Part shown: positions 1 to 9,054 of the stretch, in pieces | Position numbering within the stretch: position 1 is the stretch's first letter | Layout: the number at the start of each line of letters is the position of its first letter | From: Bacteroidota bacterium | GTDB taxonomy: Bacteria > Bacteroidota > Bacteroidia > B-17B0 > Aurantibacillaceae | Reading direction: 5' to 3' | Assembly (NCBI GenBank): GCA_021323535.1 | Contig: JAJONO010000043.1 | Location: forward strand, 1 to 41,515 | Length of the DNA stretch: 41,515 nt | Program-made: the position numbers and the translations under genes | Notes under the pieces: generated by a model | Databases searched by the model: none | What the model was told of the DNA's origin: nothing | The model's input: only the letters and a program-made list of their open reading frames with translations

Positions 1-1
1 T

Positions 2-864
2 TTAGTTGTCTTCTTCCTTTTGTCCTCATGTTCGCATGAAGCGCCAAAAGAAGAGAAGGCAGAACTTACAACAAAAAAGAAAATAGGTCTTCTGCTCGTC
101 AACCATGGATCACGTTCAGGAACATGGCGAAAAGCCCTGATGGATCTTGAGACAAACGTAAAAGATTCTATTCTTGCACAGGGAAAAATCGCCGGAACAA
201 AAACGGCGCACATGGAATACACAGAGCCATCCATTGCATCACGGCTCAAAGAATTCGACAGCGAAGGTTATACTGATATCATTGTTGTTCCGGTGTTCTT
301 AACTGTGAGTCCGCACTCCTTCGATGATATCCCAACTATTATCGGGCAAAAAGAAGATCCTCAATCGATGGAACTTCTTAAGCTGGAAAAAATAGAACGT
401 TATACTCCAAAAGCGAAAACGTACATCACTCCAACGTTGGACTTCACTGCTATTCTTCAGAAAAATATTCTTCGTCGTTACCAGGATATTTCTAAAGACG
501 CAAAGAAAGAAGGAATCGTTCTAATGGCTTATGGTGATGAAACGTATACCAAAGAATGGTCGGAACTTCTTACCAAAGTTGGAAATTATGTTGGAGCAAT
601 CCCGATTCAACAACGGTTGCCATTAAGCGCGTACTCAAGAAAAAAGATAACGCAGTTGTAATTCCTGTATTAGTAGCGCACGACGAAATGTTCCAGGTGA
701 AGATCATTGGCGACGGTATTGCTAAAATAAACAACTCCAAAGAAAAAGTAATTTATAAACCGGACGCCATTTTACCAGATAAAAATGTTGAAGGCTGGGT
801 GTTTGACATTGCCAACGAGTATGCCGGAAAAATTTTATCTGAACTGGAACTTGCGAATAAATAA
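2..864 (+). pseudogene. CbiX/CbiK-like sirohydrochlorin/tetrapyrrole metal chelatase lipoprotein, 5' partial and frameshifted
   Basis: The frame is already open at base 2 and reads through a hydrophobic stretch into a lipobox (LSSC, Cys codon 29-31), so the start lies upstream of the window and the product is probably an envelope lipoprotein. Family hallmarks are GLLLVNHGSRSGTW near the N-terminus (metal-binding His of class II chelatases), VVPVFLTVSPHSFDDIP, and near the C-terminus [13 protein letters not shown] and YKPDAILPD. These two halves are in different frames: frame 2 is family-like up to VGNYV (578-592), and frame 1 becomes family-like at [13 protein letters not shown] (from 598). 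From memory of the family, about 15-20 residues that usually carry a second Gly-His motif are missing at the join, so a small deletion plus frameshift is more likely than a single-base error. The next gene starts 2 bp after the stop. Known relatives insert or remove metal from tetrapyrroles; an envelope-located version fits the HmuY/TonB operon. Sequencing or assembly error is possible. Confidence 0.8.
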
Positions 865-866
865 GA

Positions 867-1436
867 ATGAACCTTTCAATAAAGAAGATAAGAAGATTTA
901 ATATTGCCACGCACCGCGACCTTGGTTACTTTTTTTCGACTTTGATTATTGTTTATTGTTTGTCGGGGATTGCTCTCAACCATGTTGATGAGTGGAACCC
1001 CGACTTTGTTATTACCAAAAAGACAATTGAAGTAAAGGAAAATTTTGTAGCGAAAGATCTTAAACCCACTGATATTTTATTGCTCAGTAAAAAAGTAGAT
1101 GAAACTAAATATAAGGTATTCGACTGCCCAACGAAGGACCAGGTAAAAATTTATTATGATAACGCGTCGCTTCACATCAACTTCACCACACATGAAGGAA
1201 CTTATGAGAAGGTGAGCCGCCGTCCACTTTTTTATCAGGTAAATGTTCTTCACCGCAATAGTTTAAAGGGATGGAAATGGGCCTCCGATGTTTTTGCGTT
1301 TATGCTCATAGTCATTAACATAACGGGATTATTTATTCTGAAAGGAAAACACGGTATTGGCAGAAGAGGTAAGTGGTTAATTCTCGCTGGCTTTATGCCA
1401 CCGTTGATAGCAATAATTATTCAGGCAACAATTTAA
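867..1436 (+). CDS. PepSY-associated TM helix family membrane protein
   Basis: The 189-aa protein has a charged N-terminus, a first membrane helix at about residues 21-40 preceded by HRDLGYF, an external domain of about 100 residues, and two C-terminal helices at about 140-160 and 168-188. The layout (HRDLG before helix 1, LHRNSLKGWKWASD before helix 2) matches small PepSY_TM-type proteins of Bacteroidota, which are common beside TonB receptors for siderophores or heme. The histidines flanking the membrane (His17, the ALNH His, the LHRN His) could bind heme or metal, as proposed for larger PepSY reductases; that is inference. It starts 2 bp after the chelatase stop and ends 1 bp before the next ATG, so it is translationally coupled. 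A role in ferric or heme reduction, or in energising uptake, is plausible but not shown. Confidence 0.75.
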   Translation: MNLSIKKIRRFNIATHRDLGYFFSTLIIVYCLSGIALNHVDEWNPDFVITKKTIEVKENFVAKDLKPTDILLLSKKVDETKYKVFDCPTKDQVKIYYDNASLHINFTTHEGTYEKVSRRPLFYQVNVLHRNSLKGWKWASDVFAFMLIVINITGLFILKGKHGIGRRGKWLILAGFMPPLIAIIIQATI

Positions 1437-1437
1437 T

Positions 1438-1770
1438 ATGTGTTCATATAATACATTGCATTTAAATGAAGATGGTTACGTGATCAGCTGTAATGGTTGC
1501 AATCACCTTCAACTCGCATTCGGAACAACGGTTCTCATTTTAACACGGAATGAATTCAGTGAGTTCTGCGAAATGGTTGAGGATAGAAAAAACCTTTGGG
1601 ACAGCGATGGTTTCCCAATGTCCAAATGCATTTACATACCCACTAAGAATAAAGATGTGGCGCTTGTTTTTAGTTACAAAGAATTACTGAAGCTGCATCA
1701 TATTCTTGTCAGTGCGGGCTTAATTTTAGAAACTGAAGAAATACTTTCGAATGGTGGTCTTCTCAACTAA
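1438..1770 (+). CDS. Small conserved cytoplasmic protein with CNGC motif (DUF6686-like)
   Basis: The 110-aa protein has no signal peptide or membrane segment. Near the N-terminus it has ISCNGCNHLQLAFGT, a CxxC pair followed by a conserved-looking QLAFGT strand; further Cys residues are Cys2, the SEFCEM Cys and the MSKCIYIP Cys. It resembles a Bacteroidota family of about 110 residues often placed next to TonB receptors; I think this is DUF6686 but cannot confirm the number. It lies 1 bp after the PepSY gene and overlaps the receptor start by 20 bp, so all are probably made from one mRNA. The CxxC suggests metal or Fe-S sensing or trafficking, but no function is known to me. Confidence 0.7.
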   Translation: MCSYNTLHLNEDGYVISCNGCNHLQLAFGTTVLILTRNEFSEFCEMVEDRKNLWDSDGFPMSKCIYIPTKNKDVALVFSYKELLKLHHILVSAGLILETEEILSNGGLLN

Positions 1771-3817
1771 AATAATCCCCACTGTTTTTTTGTTTCTTTT
1801 AGCTGCAGATTTGATATCACAGACTAAAAAGGATTCTGTTAAAACCAACGCCCTGGATGAAGTAGTTGTAACCGCGCAATACCAGCCGGTAACGCACGAT
1901 CAATCTGCTTTTAAAATTAAAGTCATTGGCGAAGAAAAGATTCAGTCGCTCGCCGCAGTGAGTTTAAAAGACGCTTTGAATAATGAATTGAATATCCGAT
2001 TCTCACAGGATCCTGTACTTGGAAGCAGTATGAGTTTACAAGGATTGTCGGGACAAAATGTAAAAATTCTTATTGACGGAGTTGCCATGATAGGAAGGCA
2101 GAACGGAAACATTGATCTCTCGCAGATAAACGTGAATAACATTGAGCGCATTGAAATTGTTGAGGGGCCATTATCTGTTACATATGGAACAAACGCTCTG
2201 GCCGGTGTAATCAATATCATTACAAAAAAGCCGAAAACGTTGTCGGCCGGAGTGTATACGTATTATGAAACGAACAATAATTATAATACGGGTTTAAATT
2301 TTTCAATGAAGAAAAATAAACATGGGTTTTCAATGAACCTAAACCGGAATTATTTCAATGGCTGGAACATGAACGATAAATATTATTTTCTTCCTGTAAA
2401 AACTCTGGCTGATACCAACCGTTTCAAAAACTGGAAACCAAAAGAACAATATTTTGGCGACGTGCAATACGAATTCAAAAAGGAGAAATTCAGTCTCAAT
2501 TACCGCGCCTCTTATTTTGAAGAACTGATCGTTAACCGTGGATACCCTTTAAAACCTTATTACGAATCGGCTTTCGACGATTACTATAAAACAAAACGGT
2601 TTGATAATACCGTTACGGCCGCGATGAAGTTTAATAACTTCAAATTCTTTAATGCTACTTTGGCTTATAATTATTTTCGCCGCGATAAAAGTACGTATTA
2701 CAAAAACCTGACCGATCTCAGCGAACAACTTTCTCCCGATAATTCTTTACAGGATACAGCTGTTTTTAACCAGGTCATGGCAAGAGGATCGTTCGTAAGC
2801 AGTAAAGCTTTTGAAACCTGGGACGACACAATTCGTAGCTTCAATTATTTTAACTACGAAATAGGTTACGATTTAAATTATAATTCCGCCACCGGGAAAA
2901 GAATAGAAAATAAAACTCAGACCATTGGCGATTATGCTCTGTTTACAACAGCAGAAATTCTTCCGGTAAAAAATTTCATTATCAGGCCGGGTTTACGTTA
3001 CGCGTATAATACAGCTTACACATCGCCGTTGATTCCTTCTTTGAATATAAAATACAATACAAGAAAATGGACCTTCAGGACTTCTTACGCAAAAGGATTC
3101 CGTGCTCCTGACTTAAAAGAATTGTATTTCGAATTTGTTGACATCAATCATAATATTCTTGGTAATACAGGATTAAAAGCCGAGACTTCCGATAATTATA
3201 ATCTGAACATAAAGTATAGCGAGCGAAGAACAGAACAATCTAAAATTACACTCGACGTTTCAGGGTTCTATAACTCAATAAATAATCTTATTACGCTGGC
3301 TTTAGTAAATGGTACAAAGTATTCGTATATAAACATTGGAACATTTAAATCGTATGGATCTTCACTCAATGCTTCTTACAATTATGATGATTTTTCTATG
3401 TCAGCCGGGGCATCCATGATTGCACGTTACAATGAACTAAGCGAAACTTCAAATGGAGTAGATGAATTTTCATATACGCCTGAAGCAAGAGCTTCTGTTC
3501 AGTATAAACTAAAAAAATGGAACACCTCTTTTAACTGTTTCTATAAATATACAGGAAGATTACCGGGATATAACCAGACGAGTGATGGCTCAATTTATCA
3601 GACTGAAGTGGAAGATTTTCATATGCTCGACGCGAACGTTTCTCAACAGCTTTTTAAAAATAAACTTGTTATAAGTTGCGGGGCTAAGAATATTATGAAT
3701 GTAAATAATGTCCGGTCGTCTCTGGCTGGTGGTGTTCACAGTGGAAACTCATCGTCAACAGCAATTGCTATGGGACGCACGTACTTTATAAAACTCCAAT
3801 ATGTATTTGAAAAGTAA
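1751..3817 (+). CDS. TonB-dependent outer-membrane receptor (HmuR-like, heme/metal uptake)
   Basis: The 688-aa protein has a signal peptide (about residues 1-24, ending ADLISQ). A TonB-box-like segment LDEVVVTAQYQPV is followed by a plug domain (about 50-165) with SLKDALNNELNIRF, QGLSGQNVKILIDGV, INNIERIEIVEGPLS-type sequence and YGTNALAGVINIITKK. The rest is a beta barrel ending in an aromatic C-terminus (YFIKLQYVFEK). TonB receptors take up scarce iron complexes, heme or cobalamins across the outer membrane. The following HmuY-like gene and the preceding chelatase-like gene point to heme or another metal tetrapyrrole as substrate; this is from context. The ATG at 1751 overlaps the upstream gene by 20 bp, and the 3' end overlaps the next gene by 17 bp, consistent with coupled translation. 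Confidence 0.93.
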   Translation: MVVFSTKIIPTVFLFLLAADLISQTKKDSVKTNALDEVVVTAQYQPVTHDQSAFKIKVIGEEKIQSLAAVSLKDALNNELNIRFSQDPVLGSSMSLQGLSGQNVKILIDGVAMIGRQNGNIDLSQINVNNIERIEIVEGPLSVTYGTNALAGVINIITKKPKTLSAGVYTYYETNNNYNTGLNFSMKKNKHGFSMNLNRNYFNGWNMNDKYYFLPVKTLADTNRFKNWKPKEQYFGDVQYEFKKEKFSLNYRASYFEELIVNRGYPLKPYYESAFDDYYKTKRFDNTVTAAMKFNNFKFFNATLAYNYFRRDKSTYYKNLTDLSEQLSPDNSLQDTAVFNQVMARGSFVSSKAFETWDDTIRSFNYFNYEIGYDLNYNSATGKRIENKTQTIGDYALFTTAEILPVKNFIIRPGLRYAYNTAYTSPLIPSLNIKYNTRKWTFRTSYAKGFRAPDLKELYFEFVDINHNILGNTGLKAETSDNYNLNIKYSERRTEQSKITLDVSGFYNSINNLITLALVNGTKYSYINIGTFKSYGSSLNASYNYDDFSMSAGASMIARYNELSETSNGVDEFSYTPEARASVQYKLKKWNTSFNCFYKYTGRLPGYNQTSDGSIYQTEVEDFHMLDANVSQQLFKNKLVISCGAKNIMNVNNVRSSLAGGVHSGNSSSTAIAMGRTYFIKLQYVFEK

Positions 3818-4775
3818 AATTATTTTTGGAGTTTGTCTTCTTATTTTGGTTTCGTGCAGGAAGCCAGAGATTCCAGTGCAACCACTTAACAGGGGAGATG
3901 TACTCACTTCGTCGGTGGACATGGGCCCGGATTATAAACATCAATTGTTCTATTCACTCTCTCAGGATAAGATCATATCCTCTAATTTTAAAACCGAGTG
4001 GGATCTTGCATTCGAATGTGGAAGTAATGGCTTTCATGTAAAACTGAATTCATCAAAACTCATGTGCGCGTTCAATACGGGTGTGACTGATTTTTCACTG
4101 GTAACAGATACTGCAGGTTTTACTCCAGGAAAAAAATTTGATTACCCAACAGGCCACAAGGACAGCACCGCCTTTGGAAACTGGCAAACAAATACTCCTG
4201 TTTACATTGTAGACAGAGGGTATAACTCCGCCGGAACACACCTGGGATTTCGTAAACTGCAGATTATGTCTGTTAATGGAAATGAGTATTCTGTCAGAAC
4301 ATCAAACATCAATGGAAGTAACGAGGTAAATGTTGTTTTACAAAAAAGTAATTCTGAAAACTTTACTTATTTTTCCTTCGATTCAAATTTCACGATCAAT
4401 ATCGATCCGGGTAAAGAAGAATTTGATTTGATCTTTACGCAATACACGCACTTGTATTTTAATCCTTTTGAATCTTATCTTGTAACGGGGGTTTTATCCA
4501 ATCCCAATAAAGTAAAAATTGCTCCTGTGTCTGATAAATTATTCAATGACATAACAATTGCAGATACAACAACGCATCCTTTTAAAGGTTTTGAAAACGT
4601 GATTGGCTTCAACTGGAAAACATATAGCTTTCAGACTTCCTCTTATGAAATAGACACTAAAATGAATTACATCATCAAAGATGTAAAAGGCTTTTGTTAC
4701 AAATTGCATTTCATTGATTTCTATAATTCTTCCGGAATTAAAGGTTGCCCTAAGTTTGAGTTTAAGAAGTTGTAG
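3801..4775 (+). CDS. HmuY-family heme-binding-type lipoprotein
   Basis: The 324-aa protein begins with a lipoprotein signal peptide (lipobox LVSC, Cys19). HmuY-type features are EWDLAFECGSNGFHVKLN at about 65-85, FDLIFTQYTHLYF in the middle, and the typical end YIIKDVKGFCYKLHFIDFYN then GCPKFEFKKL. HmuY of Porphyromonas is a surface lipoprotein that captures heme and passes it to its TonB receptor HmuR. This protein is longer than HmuY (about 215 aa), with the extra length between the two conserved parts. It is last in the operon and overlaps the receptor gene by 17 bp. The heme ligands cannot be assigned from sequence alone, so heme as the actual ligand is inferred. Confidence 0.85.
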   Translation: MYLKSKIIFGVCLLILVSCRKPEIPVQPLNRGDVLTSSVDMGPDYKHQLFYSLSQDKIISSNFKTEWDLAFECGSNGFHVKLNSSKLMCAFNTGVTDFSLVTDTAGFTPGKKFDYPTGHKDSTAFGNWQTNTPVYIVDRGYNSAGTHLGFRKLQIMSVNGNEYSVRTSNINGSNEVNVVLQKSNSENFTYFSFDSNFTINIDPGKEEFDLIFTQYTHLYFNPFESYLVTGVLSNPNKVKIAPVSDKLFNDITIADTTTHPFKGFENVIGFNWKTYSFQTSSYEIDTKMNYIIKDVKGFCYKLHFIDFYNSSGIKGCPKFEFKKL

Positions 4776-4786
4776 CAACTGCACTT

Positions 4787-4880
4787 TTAACCACAAAGGT
4801 TCCAAAGTAAAATCACAAAGGTTCCTAAGCATTTCTTCTTTGTGCCACTTTGTGAGACCTTAGTGGCACTTTGTGGTTAA
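4787..4880. repeat. CACAAAG-type dispersed intergenic repeat with 12-bp inverted ends
   Basis: TTAACCACAAAG at 4787-4798 is repeated perfectly inverted at 4869-4880, with further CACAAAG/CTTTGTG units between. The same 12-mer occurs again at 13737-13748 in another gene gap. It is non-coding, and the arms could form a long imperfect hairpin. It lies just upstream of the terminator between two convergent genes. Confidence 0.75.
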
Positions 4881-4892
4881 ATGGTAGGAAAT

Positions 4893-4927
4893 AAAAAAGC
4901 CCTCCATTTCTGAAGGGCTCTTTATTT
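4893..4927. terminator. Bidirectional intrinsic terminator between convergent genes
   Basis: AGCCCT (4898-4903) pairs with AGGGCT (4914-4919) around a 10-nt loop. An A-run precedes it (4893-4898) and a T-rich tract follows (4921-4926), so it has a U-tail in both directions. It lies between the end of the HmuY-like gene (+) and the end of the 1328-aa T9SS gene (-). Confidence 0.8.
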
Positions 4928-4938
4928 TAATATGAATA

Positions 4939-7900
4939 TTATTGTTTGATCAGTTTACCTTGTTTGTATGCCTGGTTATTCTCAACAGATGAAATTTTGT
5001 AAGTATACATTCCATTGGCAAGTTCTCTGATGTTGATGGTGTTCTCAGGTTTGTTAAGTGTTGCACTGTAAACCTGTTTGCCCGCTACATCAAATACTTC
5101 AAAAATGTATTTTCCATTATCTGTCGTAACAGTTATTAATCCGTAGTTAGGATTTGGATACACTTTCATGAAACTACCATCAATATTATTTTCGTTGAAA
5201 CCAATACCACTCATTTCAATACTTGTAGTGGCCGTAGTCACACAACCAAAGTTATTTGTTCCGGTTACAGTATAAATTGTTGTTACCACAGGCGATACAA
5301 GAATGCTGTTGTTGTTTGATCCGCCCGGATTCCACGAATATGAGTTAGCTCCGCTCACGGTTAAAGTTACAACCGATCCCGGTGGTACAAATACAGTTGG
5401 AGAAACGTTAAGTGTAGGACTAGGATTTACTCCTAGCGTTGTTGTAGCGATTCCGTTACAAGCTCCGTCTTCTCCGTATACAGTATAAGTTGTTGCAACC
5501 GATGGGCTAACAATTACCGCCGAACCGGTTAAAGTGCCCGGGCTCCAGGTATAGTTAACCGCGCCACCCGCTGTAAGCGTTGCTGTTTTTCCTGAACAGA
5601 TAGCTGTATTGCTATTTACTGCTGTTACAGTAGCTCCCGCTGCAACCGAGAAGGTTACCGGGGTCATGGTACTTGTACAACCTTGTTTTGTATAGAATAA
5701 CGCGCCGTTAAAAATACGCGGCGAGTTTATCACTCCGAAATACGTGCCACCCTTTCCTTCATACAATGAAAGATCGCCGTTAGAAGTGTAGAGGTTGCTT
5801 AATCCCGTTCCGTTAGTATAGTTGGTTATAGGATTTCCGTTTACTGAAGTAATATACAGACCGTAAGTTTGTCCAGCCGGTACATTAATGGCAAATGTTC
5901 CTGGTATCGGTGTCATTGTACCTGTACCGTTTGTTACAACAGTGGTAGTGTGTGCCATTGTCCATCCGGTGTTTGCAGATTCGAAACCAACAAAACTTCC
6001 CGGGCGATACCATACTTCAACAGTAGTGGTAACACCCGCCATTCCGAAATGCATGTTACAGCTTTGAATTGTAATGTTGGCTGTAGGAGCAATGTCGAAC
6101 ATGTTTCCTGAAGAACCATTACCAGCGGCAAGCGTTGTAAATAAACTTCCTGTTGAAGTTGAACTTGCCTGAGCATAATAGGTTGTTGTTGTTGCTGAGC
6201 TTACCGTGAATGTATTTCCGGTTGCGAGCGAAGTAGTTGAAGTCGGGCTCGCATACCAGTTAATGATAGAAGGAGTAAATCCATTGGCAGTTAAAGTAGC
6301 TGTTGCAGGATTACCACACGCTGCTGCGTTTGTTGCAGTAATGGTTGGGTCCTGAACAGAAACAGTGAACGCTCCTGATGCAGTACATGATGCCGCACTT
6401 CCAATTACACTATACACGGTGTTTGTTGTTGGCGAAATCACAAGAGAACTTGTTTGTGCGCCTGTACTCCATGTGTAACTTGTAGATGTTCCGTTAATGG
6501 TGAGTGTTGCTGTGTTTCCTAAACAAACTGCCGATGGTCCGCTTACGTTCACGATCGGATTCACCGTAAATGTAGAAACGTTTTGGTCGTTATTATTGTT
6601 ACCGTCACCAACAAGTGTTGTACTTGAAGAGAATGTATAAGCTCCACCTGCACTCATGTTGGCGTTACCAACAGTAAATGTGGCAGAAGCGCCAACTGCT
6701 AAAGGACCAGGATAAGTTCCGGTGATAGTTTGGTTGGTAGGACCAGTGATAACAACAGTTACAGGAATATTAGAGAGCGATCCAAGGCCGTAGTTGGTAA
6801 TGGATACGGCCACGGGCTGACTTGCACTGTAACATCCGCTGGTGCTTGGCGAAATAACTGTAGCAACTCCACCGTCAATTGCAGTGAGGTTATAAAGGTT
6901 GATGTTATCAATATCAATGAAGTAATCTGCTGTTGTGTTTGATTGTTGTCTTACCGCAAGGAATTTGATTATTACATCATTTCCTGCAAGAGCGCTGAGA
7001 GGATAAGATTTGTTAGTGAAAGCTGTTGTAGCTATTGAATGGTTAGCAACAGTAATTAATCCTACAGTTGACCAGGTTGTGCCGCAATCAATAGAAGCTT
7101 TTACATATAACGAGTCGCCGTCAATGTCAATTGTTGGTGTTGCTGTAGAAGGATAGCCGCTCCAATTCACATAACGGTAATCAAAGCTGATAGAAGTGCT
7201 TGCCGTAACCGGACCAAGACGTAACATGTCTGTTGCTGCCTTATCGAAAGTACTAAACAGATTTCTTGTCATACCATTACTGTTCGATGTCCCGTGATTG
7301 TTCATGACATAGAACGGATCAACAGGATCCACTGTCCAGCCCGTAGGCATAGCAGTTGACGCGTTGAAGTTTTGTGTATAGGGTAATGGAGTTGTTGCAA
7401 TAACTGTTCTTGTTACAAGAGGAACTAAAGTGTCGTTTCCTAAAGCTCCATCAGAAGGGAAAGTACTGAATGCTTTGAAAGAATAAGTTCCTGCCGCGCT
7501 CATGTTCAGATTACCAACTGTAAAGTTAGTGGTTGCAGTTGTAGCAAGAGTGGAAGTATAAGTGCCGGTTAAAGTCTGGTTAACAGCGCCGCTTACAACA
7601 ACAGTAATAGGAATGTTGCTGATGGTGTTGCTTCCGAAGTTTTTAATGGTTACAGTTACAGGTGTTGAAACACTGTAACACGGTTGTCCTGCTGGAGGAC
7701 TAACCAACGCGTTTACACCGGCGTCGTTTGCAACTAAGTTAAAGATGTTAATGTTGTCCACGTCGATATAATAATCGCCGGTTCCCATCGGATCTTTTTT
7801 TCCAACAAATTTAAAGACCATGTTGCTTCCTGTGTATGGAGCAAGTGAGAATGATTTATTAAAGAAGTTGGTTGTTACAACGTGATTACCTGCGTTAACA

Positions 7901-8925
7901 GAACCAAGCAAAGTATAAGTGGCGCCACAGTTGGTTGAAATGTAAACGTTCATTGAATCGTTGGCAAAATCAACAAGAGGTGTAGCGGTAGAAGGATAAC
8001 CGCTCCAGTTAACGATGCGGTAATCAAAGCTAATGGCTGTGCTTGCTGTAGCAGGGCCAACCTGAACCGTAGTTACTTCTTCATAAATACTAAACGTTGA
8101 GAAAAGATTGCCTGACATACCGTTTGTTCCCCCGGTGCCATGATTGGAAATCACATACCATGGAAAGTTAGGATTATCGATCCAGCCTAAAGGCGTAGTT
8201 AAAGACGAGTTAAAATCTTCAAGCAATGGCATGGCTCCTGTACTGATTACATTTAATAAAGCGGTTGTGGTTGTTAAACTCGCCACTGTATTTGAAATGA
8301 CACATTGGTACAGGTATCCGTTCATTGCGCCGGTAATACCCGTTAATTGTAATGTTGGAGTGAATACACCACTGTAAATACCTCCGTTAACAAGCGGTAC
8401 AAAACCGAAGCCCTGATCCTCCTGCCATTGATAAGTACAGTTAGTTGGAGTGGCGCCGCATATAAACTGTGCATTCGATCCGGCACATCCTCCTGTGTTA
8501 ACGGGTTGTGTAATAATTGTTGGAGAGCCCGGAGGCGCACTTATAGTGTAGGAAGTTGTGCGGCAGTTAAAATCCGACAAACAGGTCGGCGGGCCAGAGG
8601 CAAATATGTGTAATTCGTAATTACCTCCTGTTGGCAGGTTATAAAGTAACGGAGTTGGTCCGGACGCGAATACGGTTACTCCGCCAACGTCTGTCAGCGT
8701 AAGATAATCCGTTGCCACGTCAGAAGCAAACGTGTAACTTCCTGTTACGTTAAGGGTTAAATTACTGAACTCGTCACCAAAATTACAGGTAGTGATGGTG
8801 TAATCGCCCGGTGCACTTGCAGTTGAAGAACCGAACTGATTAATAGAGATACATTGTGCCTGTGTTTGAATATGAAATGCAAACAAACAACTTAGCACCA
8901 CAAAAATCTTGTAAAGTTTAGTCAT
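4939..8925 (-). CDS. Large secreted multidomain adhesin-like protein with T9SS type A sorting domain
   Basis: The 1328-aa protein has a signal peptide (about 1-23, ending QTQAQ). An N-terminal region of about 110 residues is followed by an Ig-like domain at about 137-228 (QPVNTGGCAGSNAQFIC, ending LYQCVIS). Then come two tandem copies of a module of about 280 residues (about 232-510 and 513-795). Each has a jelly-roll-like part (FNSSLTTPLGW / FNASTAMPTGW, SFDYRIVNWSGYPSTATP / SFDYRYVNWSGYPSTATP, YYIDVDNINIFNL / YFIDIDNINLYNL) and a CARDB-like strand domain (VTIKNFGSNTISNIPITVVV / VSITNYGLGSLSNIPVTVVI). More PKD/Ig-like repeats follow, and the C-terminal sorting domain starts at VYPNPNYG (about 1255). 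Such proteins are exported by T9SS and anchored at the surface or released. It is probably an adhesin or carrier; no catalytic domain is visible. Confidence 0.9.
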   Translation of the reverse strand: MTKLYKIFVVLSCLFAFHIQTQAQCISINQFGSSTASAPGDYTITTCNFGDEFSNLTLNVTGSYTFASDVATDYLTLTDVGGVTVFASGPTPLLYNLPTGGNYELHIFASGPPTCLSDFNCRTTSYTISAPPGSPTIITQPVNTGGCAGSNAQFICGATPTNCTYQWQEDQGFGFVPLVNGGIYSGVFTPTLQLTGITGAMNGYLYQCVISNTVASLTTTTALLNVISTGAMPLLEDFNSSLTTPLGWIDNPNFPWYVISNHGTGGTNGMSGNLFSTFSIYEEVTTVQVGPATASTAISFDYRIVNWSGYPSTATPLVDFANDSMNVYISTNCGATYTLLGSVNAGNHVVTTNFFNKSFSLAPYTGSNMVFKFVGKKDPMGTGDYYIDVDNINIFNLVANDAGVNALVSPPAGQPCYSVSTPVTVTIKNFGSNTISNIPITVVVSGAVNQTLTGTYTSTLATTATTNFTVGNLNMSAAGTYSFKAFSTFPSDGALGNDTLVPLVTRTVIATTPLPYTQNFNASTAMPTGWTVDPVDPFYVMNNHGTSNSNGMTRNLFSTFDKAATDMLRLGPVTASTSISFDYRYVNWSGYPSTATPTIDIDGDSLYVKASIDCGTTWSTVGLITVANHSIATTAFTNKSYPLSALAGNDVIIKFLAVRQQSNTTADYFIDIDNINLYNLTAIDGGVATVISPSTSGCYSASQPVAVSITNYGLGSLSNIPVTVVITGPTNQTITGTYPGPLAVGASATFTVGNANMSAGGAYTFSSSTTLVGDGNNNNDQNVSTFTVNPIVNVSGPSAVCLGNTATLTINGTSTSYTWSTGAQTSSLVISPTTNTVYSVIGSAASCTASGAFTVSVQDPTITATNAAACGNPATATLTANGFTPSIINWYASPTSTTSLATGNTFTVSSATTTTYYAQASSTSTGSLFTTLAAGNGSSGNMFDIAPTANITIQSCNMHFGMAGVTTTVEVWYRPGSFVGFESANTGWTMAHTTTVVTNGTGTMTPIPGTFAINVPAGQTYGLYITSVNGNPITNYTNGTGLSNLYTSNGDLSLYEGKGGTYFGVINSPRIFNGALFYTKQGCTSTMTPVTFSVAAGATVTAVNSNTAICSGKTATLTAGGAVNYTWSPGTLTGSAVIVSPSVATTYTVYGEDGACNGIATTTLGVNPSPTLNVSPTVFVPPGSVVTLTVSGANSYSWNPGGSNNNSILVSPVVTTIYTVTGTNNFGCVTTATTSIEMSGIGFNENNIDGSFMKVYPNPNYGLITVTTDNGKYIFEVFDVAGKQVYSATLNKPENTINIRELANGMYTYKISSVENNQAYKQGKLIKQ

Positions 8926-9054
8926 GGGTTATTGTTTAATAATTCTTAAGGCTAAAATAAGAAATTTAACTACAAGTTTACCGGGAAAATCGTCACAAGG
9001 GGTTGAAATAGAAGCTATAAACCTAAATTATTGTTATCCCATCTGGCGAAAGGA

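Noticed and set aside
556-864. Open frame as a separate 102-aa gene
   Set aside because: Its C-terminal two-thirds is the natural end of the chelatase; the first residues are out-of-frame sequence, so it is part of the frameshifted gene.
5934-6176. Extra minus-strand frame inside the 1328-aa gene
   Set aside because: It is a low-complexity shadow of Thr/Ser/Gly-rich codons of the real gene.
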